DNA of 40,686 nucleotides from Fervidobacterium thailandense (GTDB lineage Bacteria; Thermotogota; Thermotogae; Thermotogales; Fervidobacteriaceae), in the NCBI RefSeq assembly GCF_001719065.1, contig NZ_LWAF01000013.1, positions 1 to 40,686 on the forward strand, given 5' to 3'. This document shows positions 8,755-16,973 of this stretch, piece by piece. Each line of letters opens with the position of its first letter. Position 1 is the stretch's first letter. The notes below the pieces were generated by a model. It was not told the origin of the DNA. It worked only from the letters and a program-made list of their open reading frames with translations, and searched no databases. The translations under genes and the position numbers were made by a program.

Positions 8755-8784
8755 TTGACTTAGCTGTGGCTAAAATGGTAAAAT
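8755..8784 (+). promoter_or_regulatory. Promoter of the liv operon
   Basis: The -35 TTGACT (8755-8760) and -10 TAAAAT (8779-8784) are 18 bases apart, giving a leader of about 55 bases to the first binding-protein gene. The rest of the 8593-8847 gap shows nothing else I can name. Confidence 0.65.
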
Positions 8785-8847
8785 ACAAACAAAAAAATCC
8801 CCATTGAGAGGGTGTCAAAACTGAAACACTATACAGGAGGTGGCGTT

Positions 8848-9960
8848 ATGAGGAGAACGCTCGTGGGGGTTTTACTTTCTATCCTCGTAATTTCCACTTT
8901 TGCCACTATCAAGATAGGTGCACTACTACCTCTCACCGGCGGAGTTTCCGCTTACGGTGAACTTGTCAAGAAAGGTATCGAACTCGCACACGAACAGAAA
9001 CCGAAAGTACTTGGTCAAGATATAGAGATCATCTACATGGACACCAGAAGTGAGAAGACTGAAGCGGCGAACGGTATGGCGAGGTTGATCGACCAGCAGA
9101 AAGTTATTGCGGTTATCGGTGAGGTTATCAGCGGAAACTCGATTGCGGCCGGAGAAATCGCTGAGAAGAAGAAAATTCCAATGGTGAGCCCGACTGCGAC
9201 GAATCCGATCGTAACACAGGGAAAGAAGTTCGTTTCGCGCGTTTGCTTCATCGACCCCGTCCAGGGAACGGCTCTTGCGGAGTTTGCCTTCAAGACGCTA
9301 AAAGTAACGAAAGCCGTTGTTTTCACCGATATCGAGCAGGACTACAGCGTCGGACTTTCAAACTTCTTTATGGAAAGATTCCAGAAATACGGTGGTCAAG
9401 TGCTTCAGGTCAGATACAAATCGGGTGACCAAGAGTTCAGTTCGCAGCTTTCCCAAGCACTGGCGTTCGGAGCGCAGGCTATTGTGATTACCGGTTATTA
9501 CAACGAAATAGCCCTGATTGCACAGCAGGCCAGGGCACTGGGATACAAGGGCTTCTTCCTTGCTGGTGACGGTGCAGACGCTCCCGAGTTGATAAAAATC
9601 GCAGGACAAGCTGTTGAGGGGCTCTACTTCACCAGCCACTTCCACCCGGATGCTCCAGTTACACCGGTCACCAAACCGTTCGTCGAAGCGTTTATGAAAA
9701 AGTACGGCTCAAGGCCATCGACATTGTCGGCGCTCGGTTACGATGCTTATATGCTCATCGTTGAGGCAATCGAGAGAGCGAAGACGACAAAACCAGAGGT
9801 CATCGCTACCGCGATCAGGAGCATCAAGAATTTCCAAGGGGCTACGGGTACGATAACGATAGATCAGAATGGAAACGCAATTAAGGATGTAGTTATAATC
9901 CAAGTCAAGAACCAGAATTTCGCTTTTGCCGCGAAGATTTCGGCAAGTGCACTGAAGTAA
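8848..9960 (+). CDS. livK: Branched-chain amino-acid ABC transporter, periplasmic binding protein (first copy)
   Basis: About 370 residues. A signal peptide (MRRTLVGVLLSILVIS) is followed by the type I periplasmic-binding fold of the LivJ/LivK family: IKIGALLPLTGGVSAYGE at the start of the mature protein and repeated Rossmann-like halves (AVIGEVISGNSIAAGEIAE, TDIEQDYSVGLSNFF, GYYNEIALIAQQARALG). It captures amino acids outside the membrane for the LivHMGF pump. ATG 8848 follows AGGAGGTGG; the open frame back to 8812 lacks a ribosome site. It is closely similar along its whole length to the next gene, so the two are tandem duplicates. Confidence 0.95.
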   Translation: MRRTLVGVLLSILVISTFATIKIGALLPLTGGVSAYGELVKKGIELAHEQKPKVLGQDIEIIYMDTRSEKTEAANGMARLIDQQKVIAVIGEVISGNSIAAGEIAEKKKIPMVSPTATNPIVTQGKKFVSRVCFIDPVQGTALAEFAFKTLKVTKAVVFTDIEQDYSVGLSNFFMERFQKYGGQVLQVRYKSGDQEFSSQLSQALAFGAQAIVITGYYNEIALIAQQARALGYKGFFLAGDGADAPELIKIAGQAVEGLYFTSHFHPDAPVTPVTKPFVEAFMKKYGSRPSTLSALGYDAYMLIVEAIERAKTTKPEVIATAIRSIKNFQGATGTITIDQNGNAIKDVVIIQVKNQNFAFAAKISASALK

Positions 9961-9962
9961 AT

Positions 9963-9999
9963 AAAGGGGGCGCGGGGGAGCGCCCCTTTAATTTTCTTT
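9963..9999 (+). terminator. Terminator/attenuator between the two binding-protein genes
   Basis: A GC-rich hairpin: AAAGGGG-GCGC pairs with GCGC-CCCTTT with one bulged G, followed by ATTTTCTTT. It lies 3 bases after the livK stop. It probably gives partial termination and extra transcript of the first binding protein. Confidence 0.75.
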
Positions 10000-10038
10000 G
10001 GGAAGTTCATAAAAGCTTAACTTCAAGGAGGTGCGGGT

Positions 10039-11151
10039 ATGAAGAGGTACTTAGTAATTTTACTGGCGTTTGTAGTGGCGGTGGTCTTTGCGGATATAAA
10101 GATAGGAGTACTTCTCCCGCTAACCGGTGGTATTTCGGCGTTTGGTGAGTGGACGAAAAAGGGTATCGAGCTTGCCAGAGAGCACCGTCCGACTGTGCTT
10201 GGTGAAAAGGTTGTGTTGGTTTACGCGGATACCAGGAGTGAGAAGACGGAAGCAGCGAACGCGATGGCGCGATTAACGGACAAGGAGAAGGTTGTTGCCG
10301 TTATCGGAGAAATCGCAAGTAGCAACAGTATGGCCGCTGCAGAGATTGCCGAGAGTAGAAAGATACCACAAGTTGCTGTAACTTCCACGAATCCTCTTGT
10401 GACGCAAGGAAAGAAGTTTGTTTCGAGGGTTTGTTTTATCGACCCACTCCAAGGAACAGCTCTCGCGGAATTTGCTGCAAACACACTGAAAGCCAAGAAA
10501 GTTACGATTTTCGTGGATATCGAACAGGACTACAGCGTTGGGTTGACAAATTACTTCACTGAACGTTTCGAAGGAAAGTACAGAGGTAAGGTGCAGAAAG
10601 TTCAGTACAAGTCCGGTGACCAAGAATTCAGTGCGCAGATTTCCCAGGCAATAGCTTTCGGAAGCGATGTTATCATGTTTACGGGTTATTATAACGAAAT
10701 CGCCTTGGCAGCTCAACAAGCCAGAGCGATGGGTTACAAGGGCTATTTCATTGCTGGGGACGGTGCGGACGCCCCCGAGCTAATTAAAATAGGTGGTAAG
10801 ACCGTCGAGGGGTTGTACTTCACAACGCACTACGTTCCGGAAGCCGCTAAGACCAAGAAAGCAAAGGACTTTGTCGAAAGTTTCAAGAAAAAATACGGAA
10901 CTTTGCCTGCCATGAACGCTGCTCTTGGTTACGATGCGTACATGCTGATACTCGATGCCATCGAACGTGCAAAATCCAAGGATCCGGTTAAAATCAACAA
11001 CGCTATCAGAAGTACGAAGAACTTTGAAGGAGTCAGCGGACTTATCACGATCGATGAGAATGGTAACGCTATCAAGCCTGTTGTCATAGTCCAAGTTAAG
11101 AATGGCAAATTCACTTACGTCACGAGTATCGAACCGGCTCAGCTCAAGTGA
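10039..11151 (+). CDS. livK: Branched-chain amino-acid ABC transporter, periplasmic binding protein (second copy)
   Basis: 370 residues, a tandem paralogue of the preceding gene with the same architecture: a signal peptide, then IKIGVLLPLTGGISAFGE, FVDIEQDYSVGLTNYF and AAQQARAMGYKGYF. Differences are spread along the protein and include the segment around residues 270-290 (YVPEAAKTKKAK against HFHPDAPVTPVTK), so ligand preference may differ. ATG 10039 follows AAGGAGGTG. Two binding proteins feeding one permease is a known way to widen substrate range, as in LivJ/LivK of E. coli. Confidence 0.95.
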   Translation: MKRYLVILLAFVVAVVFADIKIGVLLPLTGGISAFGEWTKKGIELAREHRPTVLGEKVVLVYADTRSEKTEAANAMARLTDKEKVVAVIGEIASSNSMAAAEIAESRKIPQVAVTSTNPLVTQGKKFVSRVCFIDPLQGTALAEFAANTLKAKKVTIFVDIEQDYSVGLTNYFTERFEGKYRGKVQKVQYKSGDQEFSAQISQAIAFGSDVIMFTGYYNEIALAAQQARAMGYKGYFIAGDGADAPELIKIGGKTVEGLYFTTHYVPEAAKTKKAKDFVESFKKKYGTLPAMNAALGYDAYMLILDAIERAKSKDPVKINNAIRSTKNFEGVSGLITIDENGNAIKPVVIVQVKNGKFTYVTSIEPAQLK

Positions 11152-11163
11152 GCTTTAAAATTG

Positions 11164-11198
11164 ACGGTACCTCCACATTCACCCTGTGGAGGTACCGT
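11164..11198 (+). terminator. Strong 14-bp hairpin between livK copy 2 and livH
   Basis: Positions 11164-11177 pair perfectly with 11185-11198 across a 7-base loop (TTCACCC). The following TCTTAG is a poor T-tract. It therefore looks like a leaky terminator or an mRNA 3'-end stabiliser keeping the binding protein in excess over the permease. Confidence 0.7.
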
Positions 11199-11247
11199 TC
11201 TTAGCGTTCCGCGGATTCCAAGCTTGTAAGGTTAGGAGGTGGCTCTG

Positions 11248-12159
11248 TTGTCGCTAAATCCCACAATGCTCATTCAAAACCTGCTCAACGGACTCATGGT
11301 TGGAGGACTTTACGCACTAATCGCCGTGGGATACACGATGGTCTACGGAATTCTGAGGCTCATCAACTTCGCATTCGGCGACGTTATGGTGATGGGTATC
11401 TATTTTGCCTATTACGGTGCCACTCTGATTCGTCTGAGTTTTCCCCTCGCGGTTACGGTGTCGTTGGCCGGAACTGCCCTGCTTGGTATAGTGATCGATA
11501 GACTCGCGTACAAGCCGCTGAGAAACTCCCCCAGGATCTCGGCTCTCATTACGGCAATAGGTGTTTCGTTCTTCATCGAAAGCTTCGCGGTTGTGTTTTT
11601 TGGCCCGAATTATAAACCGTTTCTCGATGCCCTCGAAAATAAAACCATCGCATTTGAGTCTTTCGTGATTGGTAACGTTTATCTTCCAAAGATCATCTTC
11701 ATAATCCTTGGTATCACCGCTATTGCGCTTTTCATGCTATTTGTGATCGTCTACAAAACAAAAATCGGAATGGCGATGAGGGCCATCTCGGCTGATATTC
11801 CCACAACGTCATTGATGGGAATAAACGTGGATAACGTCATAGGGTTTACGTTTGCCATCAGTTCGGCTCTCGCGGCACTGGCTGGTGTCATGTGGGCACT
11901 GAGGTATCCGAGCTTTTATCCGTACACCGGTTTTGTCCCGGGACTCAAAGCGTTCATTGCAGCGGTTTTCGGAGGTATCGGTTCTATCGGTGGTGCAGTT
12001 GTTGGAGGTATTCTACTTGGGGTAATCGAGATGATGATAATTACGTTCTTCCCAACGTTGATGCAATACAAAGACGCTTTCGCGTTCATAATCCTTATAG
12101 TCATTCTTCTAGTCAAACCTGCTGGCTTGCTCGGTAAGCGAGCTGTTGAAAAAGTTTGA
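11248..12159 (+). CDS. livH: Branched-chain amino-acid ABC transporter permease LivH
   Basis: About 303 residues and eight or so hydrophobic segments. The conserved LivH start is present (LLNGLMVGGLYALIAVGYTMVYG), as is the cytoplasmic EAA-like loop GMAMRAISADIPTTSLMGIN. AGGAGGTGG precedes TTG 11248. The open frame begins with a GTG inside that ribosome site (11239), and an ATG lies at 11266. LivH forms the channel with LivM. Confidence 0.95.
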   Translation: MSLNPTMLIQNLLNGLMVGGLYALIAVGYTMVYGILRLINFAFGDVMVMGIYFAYYGATLIRLSFPLAVTVSLAGTALLGIVIDRLAYKPLRNSPRISALITAIGVSFFIESFAVVFFGPNYKPFLDALENKTIAFESFVIGNVYLPKIIFIILGITAIALFMLFVIVYKTKIGMAMRAISADIPTTSLMGINVDNVIGFTFAISSALAALAGVMWALRYPSFYPYTGFVPGLKAFIAAVFGGIGSIGGAVVGGILLGVIEMMIITFFPTLMQYKDAFAFIILIVILLVKPAGLLGKRAVEKV

Positions 12160-12178
12160 GCAGGGGATGGTGAAAGTG

Positions 12179-13249
12179 ATGAGGACGATGAAAGAAAAGA
12201 CTCGCAGGGATTTGACATTAACGGTGCTCTTTGTGATATTCGCAGCCATCTTACTGCAGGTTGCAAACGTTAAATTCGACTCGTACCAAAAACAAGTGCT
12301 TTCTTTGATGGCCATTTACGGTATCATGGCTGTTAGCTTAAACCTCGTGAACGGAATAACCGGGGTTTTCTCGCTTGGACACGCTGGATTCATTTTACTT
12401 GGTGCGTACACTTCCGCACTGCTCACAATCCCACCGGAACAAAAAGCAATGATCTTTATCATAGAACCGGCGCATCCGTTGATTGCAAATTTGCACACGG
12501 ATTTCTTCACGGCAACAATTGTGGCAGGATTGGTATCCGCGTTGGGTGCTTTTATCATAGGATTTCCGGTTCTCAGGCTTTCCGGTGATTATCTGGCTAT
12601 CGCTTCCTTGGGATTCTCAGAAGTTTTGAGGATTTTGGCGCTGAACTTGCAATCCATCACCAATGGTTCGCTCGGTCTGAAAGGAATTCCGAATTATACG
12701 AATATATGGTGGAGTTGGGGTTGGCTACTCGTCACGGTTCTTTTCGTTGTGAGTCTTGTCAAGAGCTCGTACGGACGCGCGTTGCTTGCCATAAGGGAAA
12801 ATCCCATCGCTGCGGAAGCAATGGGAATTAACGTTTTCAAGCATACGCTCCTTTCTTTCGTTATCAGCGCATTCTTTGCGGGCGTCAGTGGTTCCTTGTA
12901 CGCTCACTGGCTCACCACGATAGATCCGAGGATAACAACTTTTGGACCAGTGCTTACTTATTACGTCTTGATCATGGTGGTACTTGGTGGACTGGGCAGT
13001 GTTAGCGGTTCGATAATTGGTGCCATACTCTTTGCGTTCCTCATGGAATGGTTAAGGATGTTCGAGCAACCATTCACGCTCTTTGGTAGGCAATACCCCG
13101 CAATTCAAGGTATGAGGATGCTGGTGTTGTCCGTACTCTTCGTGGTGACGATGATCGTCTGGAAACGCGGGCTCTTTGGAAGGGCTGAAATCACTTGGGA
13201 TGGGATTATCAAGTTGCTGAAAAAGTTTAGAAGGAGTGGTTCCAAATGA
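12179..13249 (+). CDS. livM: Branched-chain amino-acid ABC transporter permease LivM
   Basis: About 356 residues with multiple membrane helices. Family features: YGIMAVSLNLVNGITGVFSL near the N-terminus, GYLA-equivalent GDYLAIASLGFSEVLRI, and the coupling loop GRALLAIRENPIAAEAMGIN. The start is a choice among ATG 12167, GTG 12170 and ATG 12179. The last is best placed behind AGGGGATGG. It ends in an ATGA overlap with livG. Confidence 0.95.
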   Translation: MRTMKEKTRRDLTLTVLFVIFAAILLQVANVKFDSYQKQVLSLMAIYGIMAVSLNLVNGITGVFSLGHAGFILLGAYTSALLTIPPEQKAMIFIIEPAHPLIANLHTDFFTATIVAGLVSALGAFIIGFPVLRLSGDYLAIASLGFSEVLRILALNLQSITNGSLGLKGIPNYTNIWWSWGWLLVTVLFVVSLVKSSYGRALLAIRENPIAAEAMGINVFKHTLLSFVISAFFAGVSGSLYAHWLTTIDPRITTFGPVLTYYVLIMVVLGGLGSVSGSIIGAILFAFLMEWLRMFEQPFTLFGRQYPAIQGMRMLVLSVLFVVTMIVWKRGLFGRAEITWDGIIKLLKKFRRSGSK

Positions 13250-14115
13250 GTCAGAACACTCAAATTAAACCGCAAAGGAATCCTATCCTGAAACTTGAGC
13301 ACGTTACAATGCGTTTTGGCGGACTTACTGCCGTAGATGATTTTGACAACGTCGCTTATGAAGGTGAGATACTCGGTATCATAGGTCCAAACGGTGCAGG
13401 TAAGACGACCGTTTTCAACGTAATCACCGGTATCTACTTTCCAACGTCTGGCAGGATTATTTTTGATGGAATAGACATAACACCGTACAAACCTCACCAG
13501 ATTACGCACCTTGGAATTGCCAGGACGTTCCAGAATATAAGGCTTTTTGGAGATCTCACCGTTCTTGATAACGTACTGGTAGCTCAACATCATTTACTTT
13601 CTACAAGAGATGCTGACAGGATACTCGTTCAACATGGAAAAGAACCGAAGGTGAAGGGACATCTTTGGTTTTGGAGGGCGGTCTTTAAAATTGGTTATAG
13701 GGAGAAGGAAATGCAAATGGTCGAGGAAGCCATGAATTTACTTCGAAAGGTTCAGCTCGACCACTTAGCTTACGAAAAAGCTTCCTCACTTCCGTACGGT
13801 CAGCAGCGAAAACTCGAGATTGCACGTGCCCTTGCAACAGAGCCAAAATTATTACTCCTGGACGAGCCCGCGGCTGGGATGAACCCGAAGGAGTCAGAGG
13901 AACTGATGGAGTTCATAAAGTACATACGTGACGAATTCAAACTAACGGTTATTCTTATCGAACACGATATGAAGGTCGTTATGGGCGTCTGCGAACGCAT
14001 CATCGTTATGGATTCTGGAAAGATAATAGCCGAAGGTACTCCTCAGGAAATTAGCAGAAACCCGAGAGTCATCGAAGCTTACCTGGGTAAGGAGTGGGAA
14101 CATGCCAATACTTGA
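13246..14115 (+). CDS. livG: Branched-chain amino-acid ABC transporter ATPase LivG
   Basis: 289 residues. Walker A is GPNGAGKTT, the LivG-specific segment is GIARTFQNIRLF, the signature is YGQQRKLEIARAL, and Walker B is LLLLDEPAAGMNP. It ends with the LivG-type C-terminal extension (PRVIEAYLG). The insert around residues 118-140 (DADRILVQHGKEPKVKGHLW) is a little longer than in E. coli. It overlaps livM by 4 bases and livF by 14, so translation is coupled. Confidence 0.97.
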   Translation: MSQNTQIKPQRNPILKLEHVTMRFGGLTAVDDFDNVAYEGEILGIIGPNGAGKTTVFNVITGIYFPTSGRIIFDGIDITPYKPHQITHLGIARTFQNIRLFGDLTVLDNVLVAQHHLLSTRDADRILVQHGKEPKVKGHLWFWRAVFKIGYREKEMQMVEEAMNLLRKVQLDHLAYEKASSLPYGQQRKLEIARALATEPKLLLLDEPAAGMNPKESEELMEFIKYIRDEFKLTVILIEHDMKVVMGVCERIIVMDSGKIIAEGTPQEISRNPRVIEAYLGKEWEHANT

Positions 14116-14812
14116 AATAGAAGGACTTCACGTTTATTACGGTGCGATCCATGCGATAAAGGGTATCAGCTTTAAAGTGGAACCAGGTAAAATCGTCACG
14201 CTCATAGGAGCCAACGGTGCAGGTAAAACGACCACGCTTTCAACTATTGCAGGTCTCATAAAACCTCGCAGGGGAAAGATAATATACAACGGCCACGAAA
14301 TACAAGGACTACCACCACACGCAATAAACAGGATGGGAATTTGTCTTGTTCCCGAGGGAAGAAGGATATTCCCCAACCTAACGGTCATGGAGAATCTCAT
14401 GATGGGGGCCTACAATAGGAAGGATAAGAACGGTGTGAAACAAGATCTTGAATGGGTCTTCTCGCTCTTCCCGCGCTTGGCTGAGCGGAAGAACCAACTG
14501 GGGGGTACACTCTCAGGTGGCGAGCAGCAGATGCTGGCCATCTCGAGAGGTCTAATGAGTCGTCCGAGGGTAATGATGATGGATGAACCTTCTCTGGGGC
14601 TGGCACCGATTTTGGTTGAAGAGGTCTTTGAGATAATAAAGAAGATAAACAAAGAAGGGGTAACTATTTTGCTTGTCGAACAAAACGCGGTCGGTGCGTT
14701 GAAAATATCCGATTACGGCTACGTACTCGAGACTGGGAACATCACCTTAGAAGGTCCCGCTAAGGAACTCCTTGCAAATGAACAAGTGAAGAAAGCCTAC
14801 CTCGGTCTGTAA
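14102..14812 (+). CDS. livF: Branched-chain amino-acid ABC transporter ATPase LivF
   Basis: 236 residues, the usual LivF length. Walker A is GANGAGKTT, the Q-loop region reads CLVPEGRRIFPNLTVMENL, the signature is LSGGEQQMLAISRGL, Walker B is MMMDEPSLGLAP and the switch is LLVEQNA. It is the last gene of the liv operon, followed by a good terminator. Confidence 0.97.
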   Translation: MPILEIEGLHVYYGAIHAIKGISFKVEPGKIVTLIGANGAGKTTTLSTIAGLIKPRRGKIIYNGHEIQGLPPHAINRMGICLVPEGRRIFPNLTVMENLMMGAYNRKDKNGVKQDLEWVFSLFPRLAERKNQLGGTLSGGEQQMLAISRGLMSRPRVMMMDEPSLGLAPILVEEVFEIIKKINKEGVTILLVEQNAVGALKISDYGYVLETGNITLEGPAKELLANEQVKKAYLGL

Positions 14813-14832
14813 TTAAGAGCCAAAGAAAGTAA

Positions 14833-14860
14833 GAAGAGCCCGTTGAGGGCTCTTCTTTTT
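14833..14860. terminator. Terminator of the liv operon, possibly bidirectional
   Basis: A 9-bp stem, GAAGAGCCC (14833-14841) with GGGCTCTTC (14847-14855), loop GTTGA, then TTTTT. It lies between converging genes. The minus-strand side has only a short T-run. Confidence 0.88.
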
Positions 14861-14891
14861 CGCTGTTTCGCTGGTACATGCGGATTGCCCT

Positions 14892-16619
14892 TCAAAATCT
14901 CGAATTGCTCGCGTTGTTTTTTCTAAACCTTGGCCACTGAGAATTTTCCAAGCCCGGTGAAAGGCTTTGGATAGCGTAAAATGTACCATCGAAATTCCCG
15001 ATACATACAAACCCATCGGAAGTGATGGCGGGACTGGACCAGACGAATGGTTGCGTGGCTTCGTAGTACCATGCAATAGTACCATCCTCAACTTTTAGTG
15101 CGTAAAGTTTCTTATCCCAGCTTGCCACATAAAGGAATCCGTATTTTCCCAGAGCTGGTGTCGAGTATATTTGTCCTTCAGTCTGGAAGCTCCACTTTAC
15201 CGAACCGTTTTCACCATTTAGTGCGTAGACGCGGTTATCCCTACTCGCTATGTAAACTGTACCATCCGGCCCAATCACTGGACTTGAGAGGACCTGGAAA
15301 CCCGTTGTGTATTCCCACTTAAGCGTACCGTCCGGCTTTACCGCGTAAACCTTCCAATCGGTACTACCGAAATATATCGTCCCATCTGCGGCAATTGCAG
15401 GGCTGGAGACGATTTCAGCACCGGTTGCAAAGGTCCAGAGCAGAATCCCGTTTGGGTTGAGTGCGTACAATTTCCCATCCTCGCAGCCGAAGTACACTTC
15501 CCCTGCAGGGCCAATTGCGGGACTTGAATTGATAGCGTAAGGCCTTGCAGCGGAAGGAATGTCGTAATGCCAAAGCTCAACACCGATTGGTGCAATTGCG
15601 TACAGCCTACCGTTTGCGGTTCCGATGTATATCGTCCCATCACTTGCGATAGCAGGACTTGACCAGTTGATGGTACTCTCGGTGTTAAATTCCCATTTCT
15701 TTGTACCGTCTGGGTTGATCGCAAAGAGTATTCCGTCCCTGTTTGCTTGATATACGGTTCCGTCGTTTCCAATTGCGGGGCTTGACCAAGTAGTTTGCCT
15801 CAGGTTGAACGTCCAAAAGACGTTTCCGTCGACATTGAAAGCGTACAAATAGCCATTTGAAGCCGAAACGTAAACGCGGTTGTTCGAATCAACTGCTGGA
15901 CTGGTAAAGTCCGCACCGAGTGGGTAAGACCAATCCGTCGTACCGACCGTGGTGGGTGTGGTTCTTGTCCTGAAGACCCACAAATCACTCGAAGCTACCC
16001 CACCGTTCGGGTCTTTGGCAACAACTTTCCAGTGGTATTCGGTGTTGAAATACATCGTTCCGGGAGAGTAACCTGGTGTTGGACAATTCTCTTTTACAAG
16101 AGGAGGGTTCGTAGTTGTGCCAAAGTAAATATCGTAAACCAGCGCGTCACCATCTGGGTCAGAGCAATCCCAGCTTAGTGATTCGTTCAGGTCAACATCC
16201 AAAGCATTGTTAGAAGGTTTTGGATTAGCTGACTTGCTGGGAGCCGTGTTCAACGTTTTAAAACTCCAGACATCTCCGGAAGTAAATGCTCCTTTGCTAT
16301 CCTTTGCTACAATCATCCAGTAGTAAGTCCTGTTACCTAACAACGGTTCAGGCACGTAACTCGAAGTCGTGTGGTTGGATTTTACTAACGGTGGGCTGCT
16401 CACCGTCCCGAAATAGATGTCGTACGTTAGTGTATCACCTTCGGGATCCGAGCATTGCCAGGAGAGTGTGACGTTCGTTAGCACCTCTGTTGAGTCGTGG
16501 GAGGGACTCGGCGTGTGAGGTTTTACTGGTGCCTGGTTGAAGAATGAAAAGATCGCACATCCTGAAAAAATCAGTATCAGTGAAAAAGCCAAAGGCCACA
16601 GAAATCTTACTTTTCTCAT
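14892..16619 (-). CDS. Surface lipoprotein with two fibronectin-III-like domains and a PQQ-type beta-propeller
   Basis: 575 residues. A lipoprotein signal ends in LIFSGC, so lipid attachment is expected at Cys21. Two tandem Ig/fibronectin-like modules cover about 30-125 and 126-220; each holds a D(P)(E/D)GDxLxYDIYFGT motif and ends in VW.F(K/R)T. From about residue 228 to 565 there are repeated blades of the form SSPAI..DGT(I/V)Y.G..(D/N)G.(L/V)YA(I/L)..(D/N)G, each about 40 residues, as in PQQ-like/BamB propellers. The residues for PQQ binding cannot be judged, so a binding or scaffold role outside the membrane is the safest reading. A possible attenuator lies upstream at 16685-16730. Confidence 0.88.
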   Translation of the reverse strand: MRKVRFLWPLAFSLILIFSGCAIFSFFNQAPVKPHTPSPSHDSTEVLTNVTLSWQCSDPEGDTLTYDIYFGTVSSPPLVKSNHTTSSYVPEPLLGNRTYYWMIVAKDSKGAFTSGDVWSFKTLNTAPSKSANPKPSNNALDVDLNESLSWDCSDPDGDALVYDIYFGTTTNPPLVKENCPTPGYSPGTMYFNTEYHWKVVAKDPNGGVASSDLWVFRTRTTPTTVGTTDWSYPLGADFTSPAVDSNNRVYVSASNGYLYAFNVDGNVFWTFNLRQTTWSSPAIGNDGTVYQANRDGILFAINPDGTKKWEFNTESTINWSSPAIASDGTIYIGTANGRLYAIAPIGVELWHYDIPSAARPYAINSSPAIGPAGEVYFGCEDGKLYALNPNGILLWTFATGAEIVSSPAIAADGTIYFGSTDWKVYAVKPDGTLKWEYTTGFQVLSSPVIGPDGTVYIASRDNRVYALNGENGSVKWSFQTEGQIYSTPALGKYGFLYVASWDKKLYALKVEDGTIAWYYEATQPFVWSSPAITSDGFVCIGNFDGTFYAIQSLSPGLENSQWPRFRKNNASNSRF

Positions 16620-16684
16620 TGTTTCACCTCCAGGTTTTAGGGATTACCTTATCTGGAAGATAAAGTCCTCGAATCAACCTGTCT

Positions 16685-16730
16685 AAAAAGAAAAAAGGGA
16701 TGCAACTGTAAACCGTAAAAGTTGCATCCC
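16685..16730 (-). terminator. Minus-strand terminator upstream of the PQQ-propeller lipoprotein gene
   Basis: On the minus strand GGGATGCAACT (plus 16720-16730) pairs perfectly with AGTTGCATCCC (plus 16697-16707) across a 12-base loop and is followed by TTTTTTCTTTTT. It ends about 65 bases before the ATG at 16619, so it is either a leader attenuator for that gene or the 3' end of a separate small RNA. Confidence 0.75.
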
Positions 16731-16931
16731 CGTTTACAATACGTTCAACCTTTTCGCAGAGATATACGATTCAATTCTACGCTTAGGTTTAACGTTCTCA
16801 AAGGCGATTTTCCGAGAATATTGATCGTTTGGAAGCCGCTTGCTTGATCCCACGTATTCAAGCTTTTTGTATGTTAGACTATCGGTGTTAGTTGGGTTTC
16901 AGGTCCCATCTCTTATAGCGAAGAGGAGTGA

Positions 16932-16937
16932 TATAAT
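16932..16937 (+). promoter_or_regulatory. -10 element of the phospholipase C/P1-like gene
   Basis: A perfect TATAAT about 37 bases before the ATG. The -35 region is poor (TCTCTT at 17 bases), so activity may need a regulator. Confidence 0.45.
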
Positions 16938-16973
16938 AAATTTACAAAAGTCTAATGACCGGAGGTTTGTAGC

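Larger units (their letters stand above)
16620..16973. other. 354-base gap between divergent genes with a minus-strand terminator
   Basis: No convincing gene is present. Facing the lipoprotein gene there is a strong minus-strand terminator (16685-16730), implying a leader RNA or small RNA read from about 16920 downward. A plus-strand TATAAT (16932-16937) serves the next gene. The roughly 190 bases between them do not match any riboswitch that I recognise. Confidence 0.5.

Noticed and set aside
10273-10719. 148-residue minus-strand frame
   Set aside because: Antisense to the second livK; the opposite strand is unambiguous.
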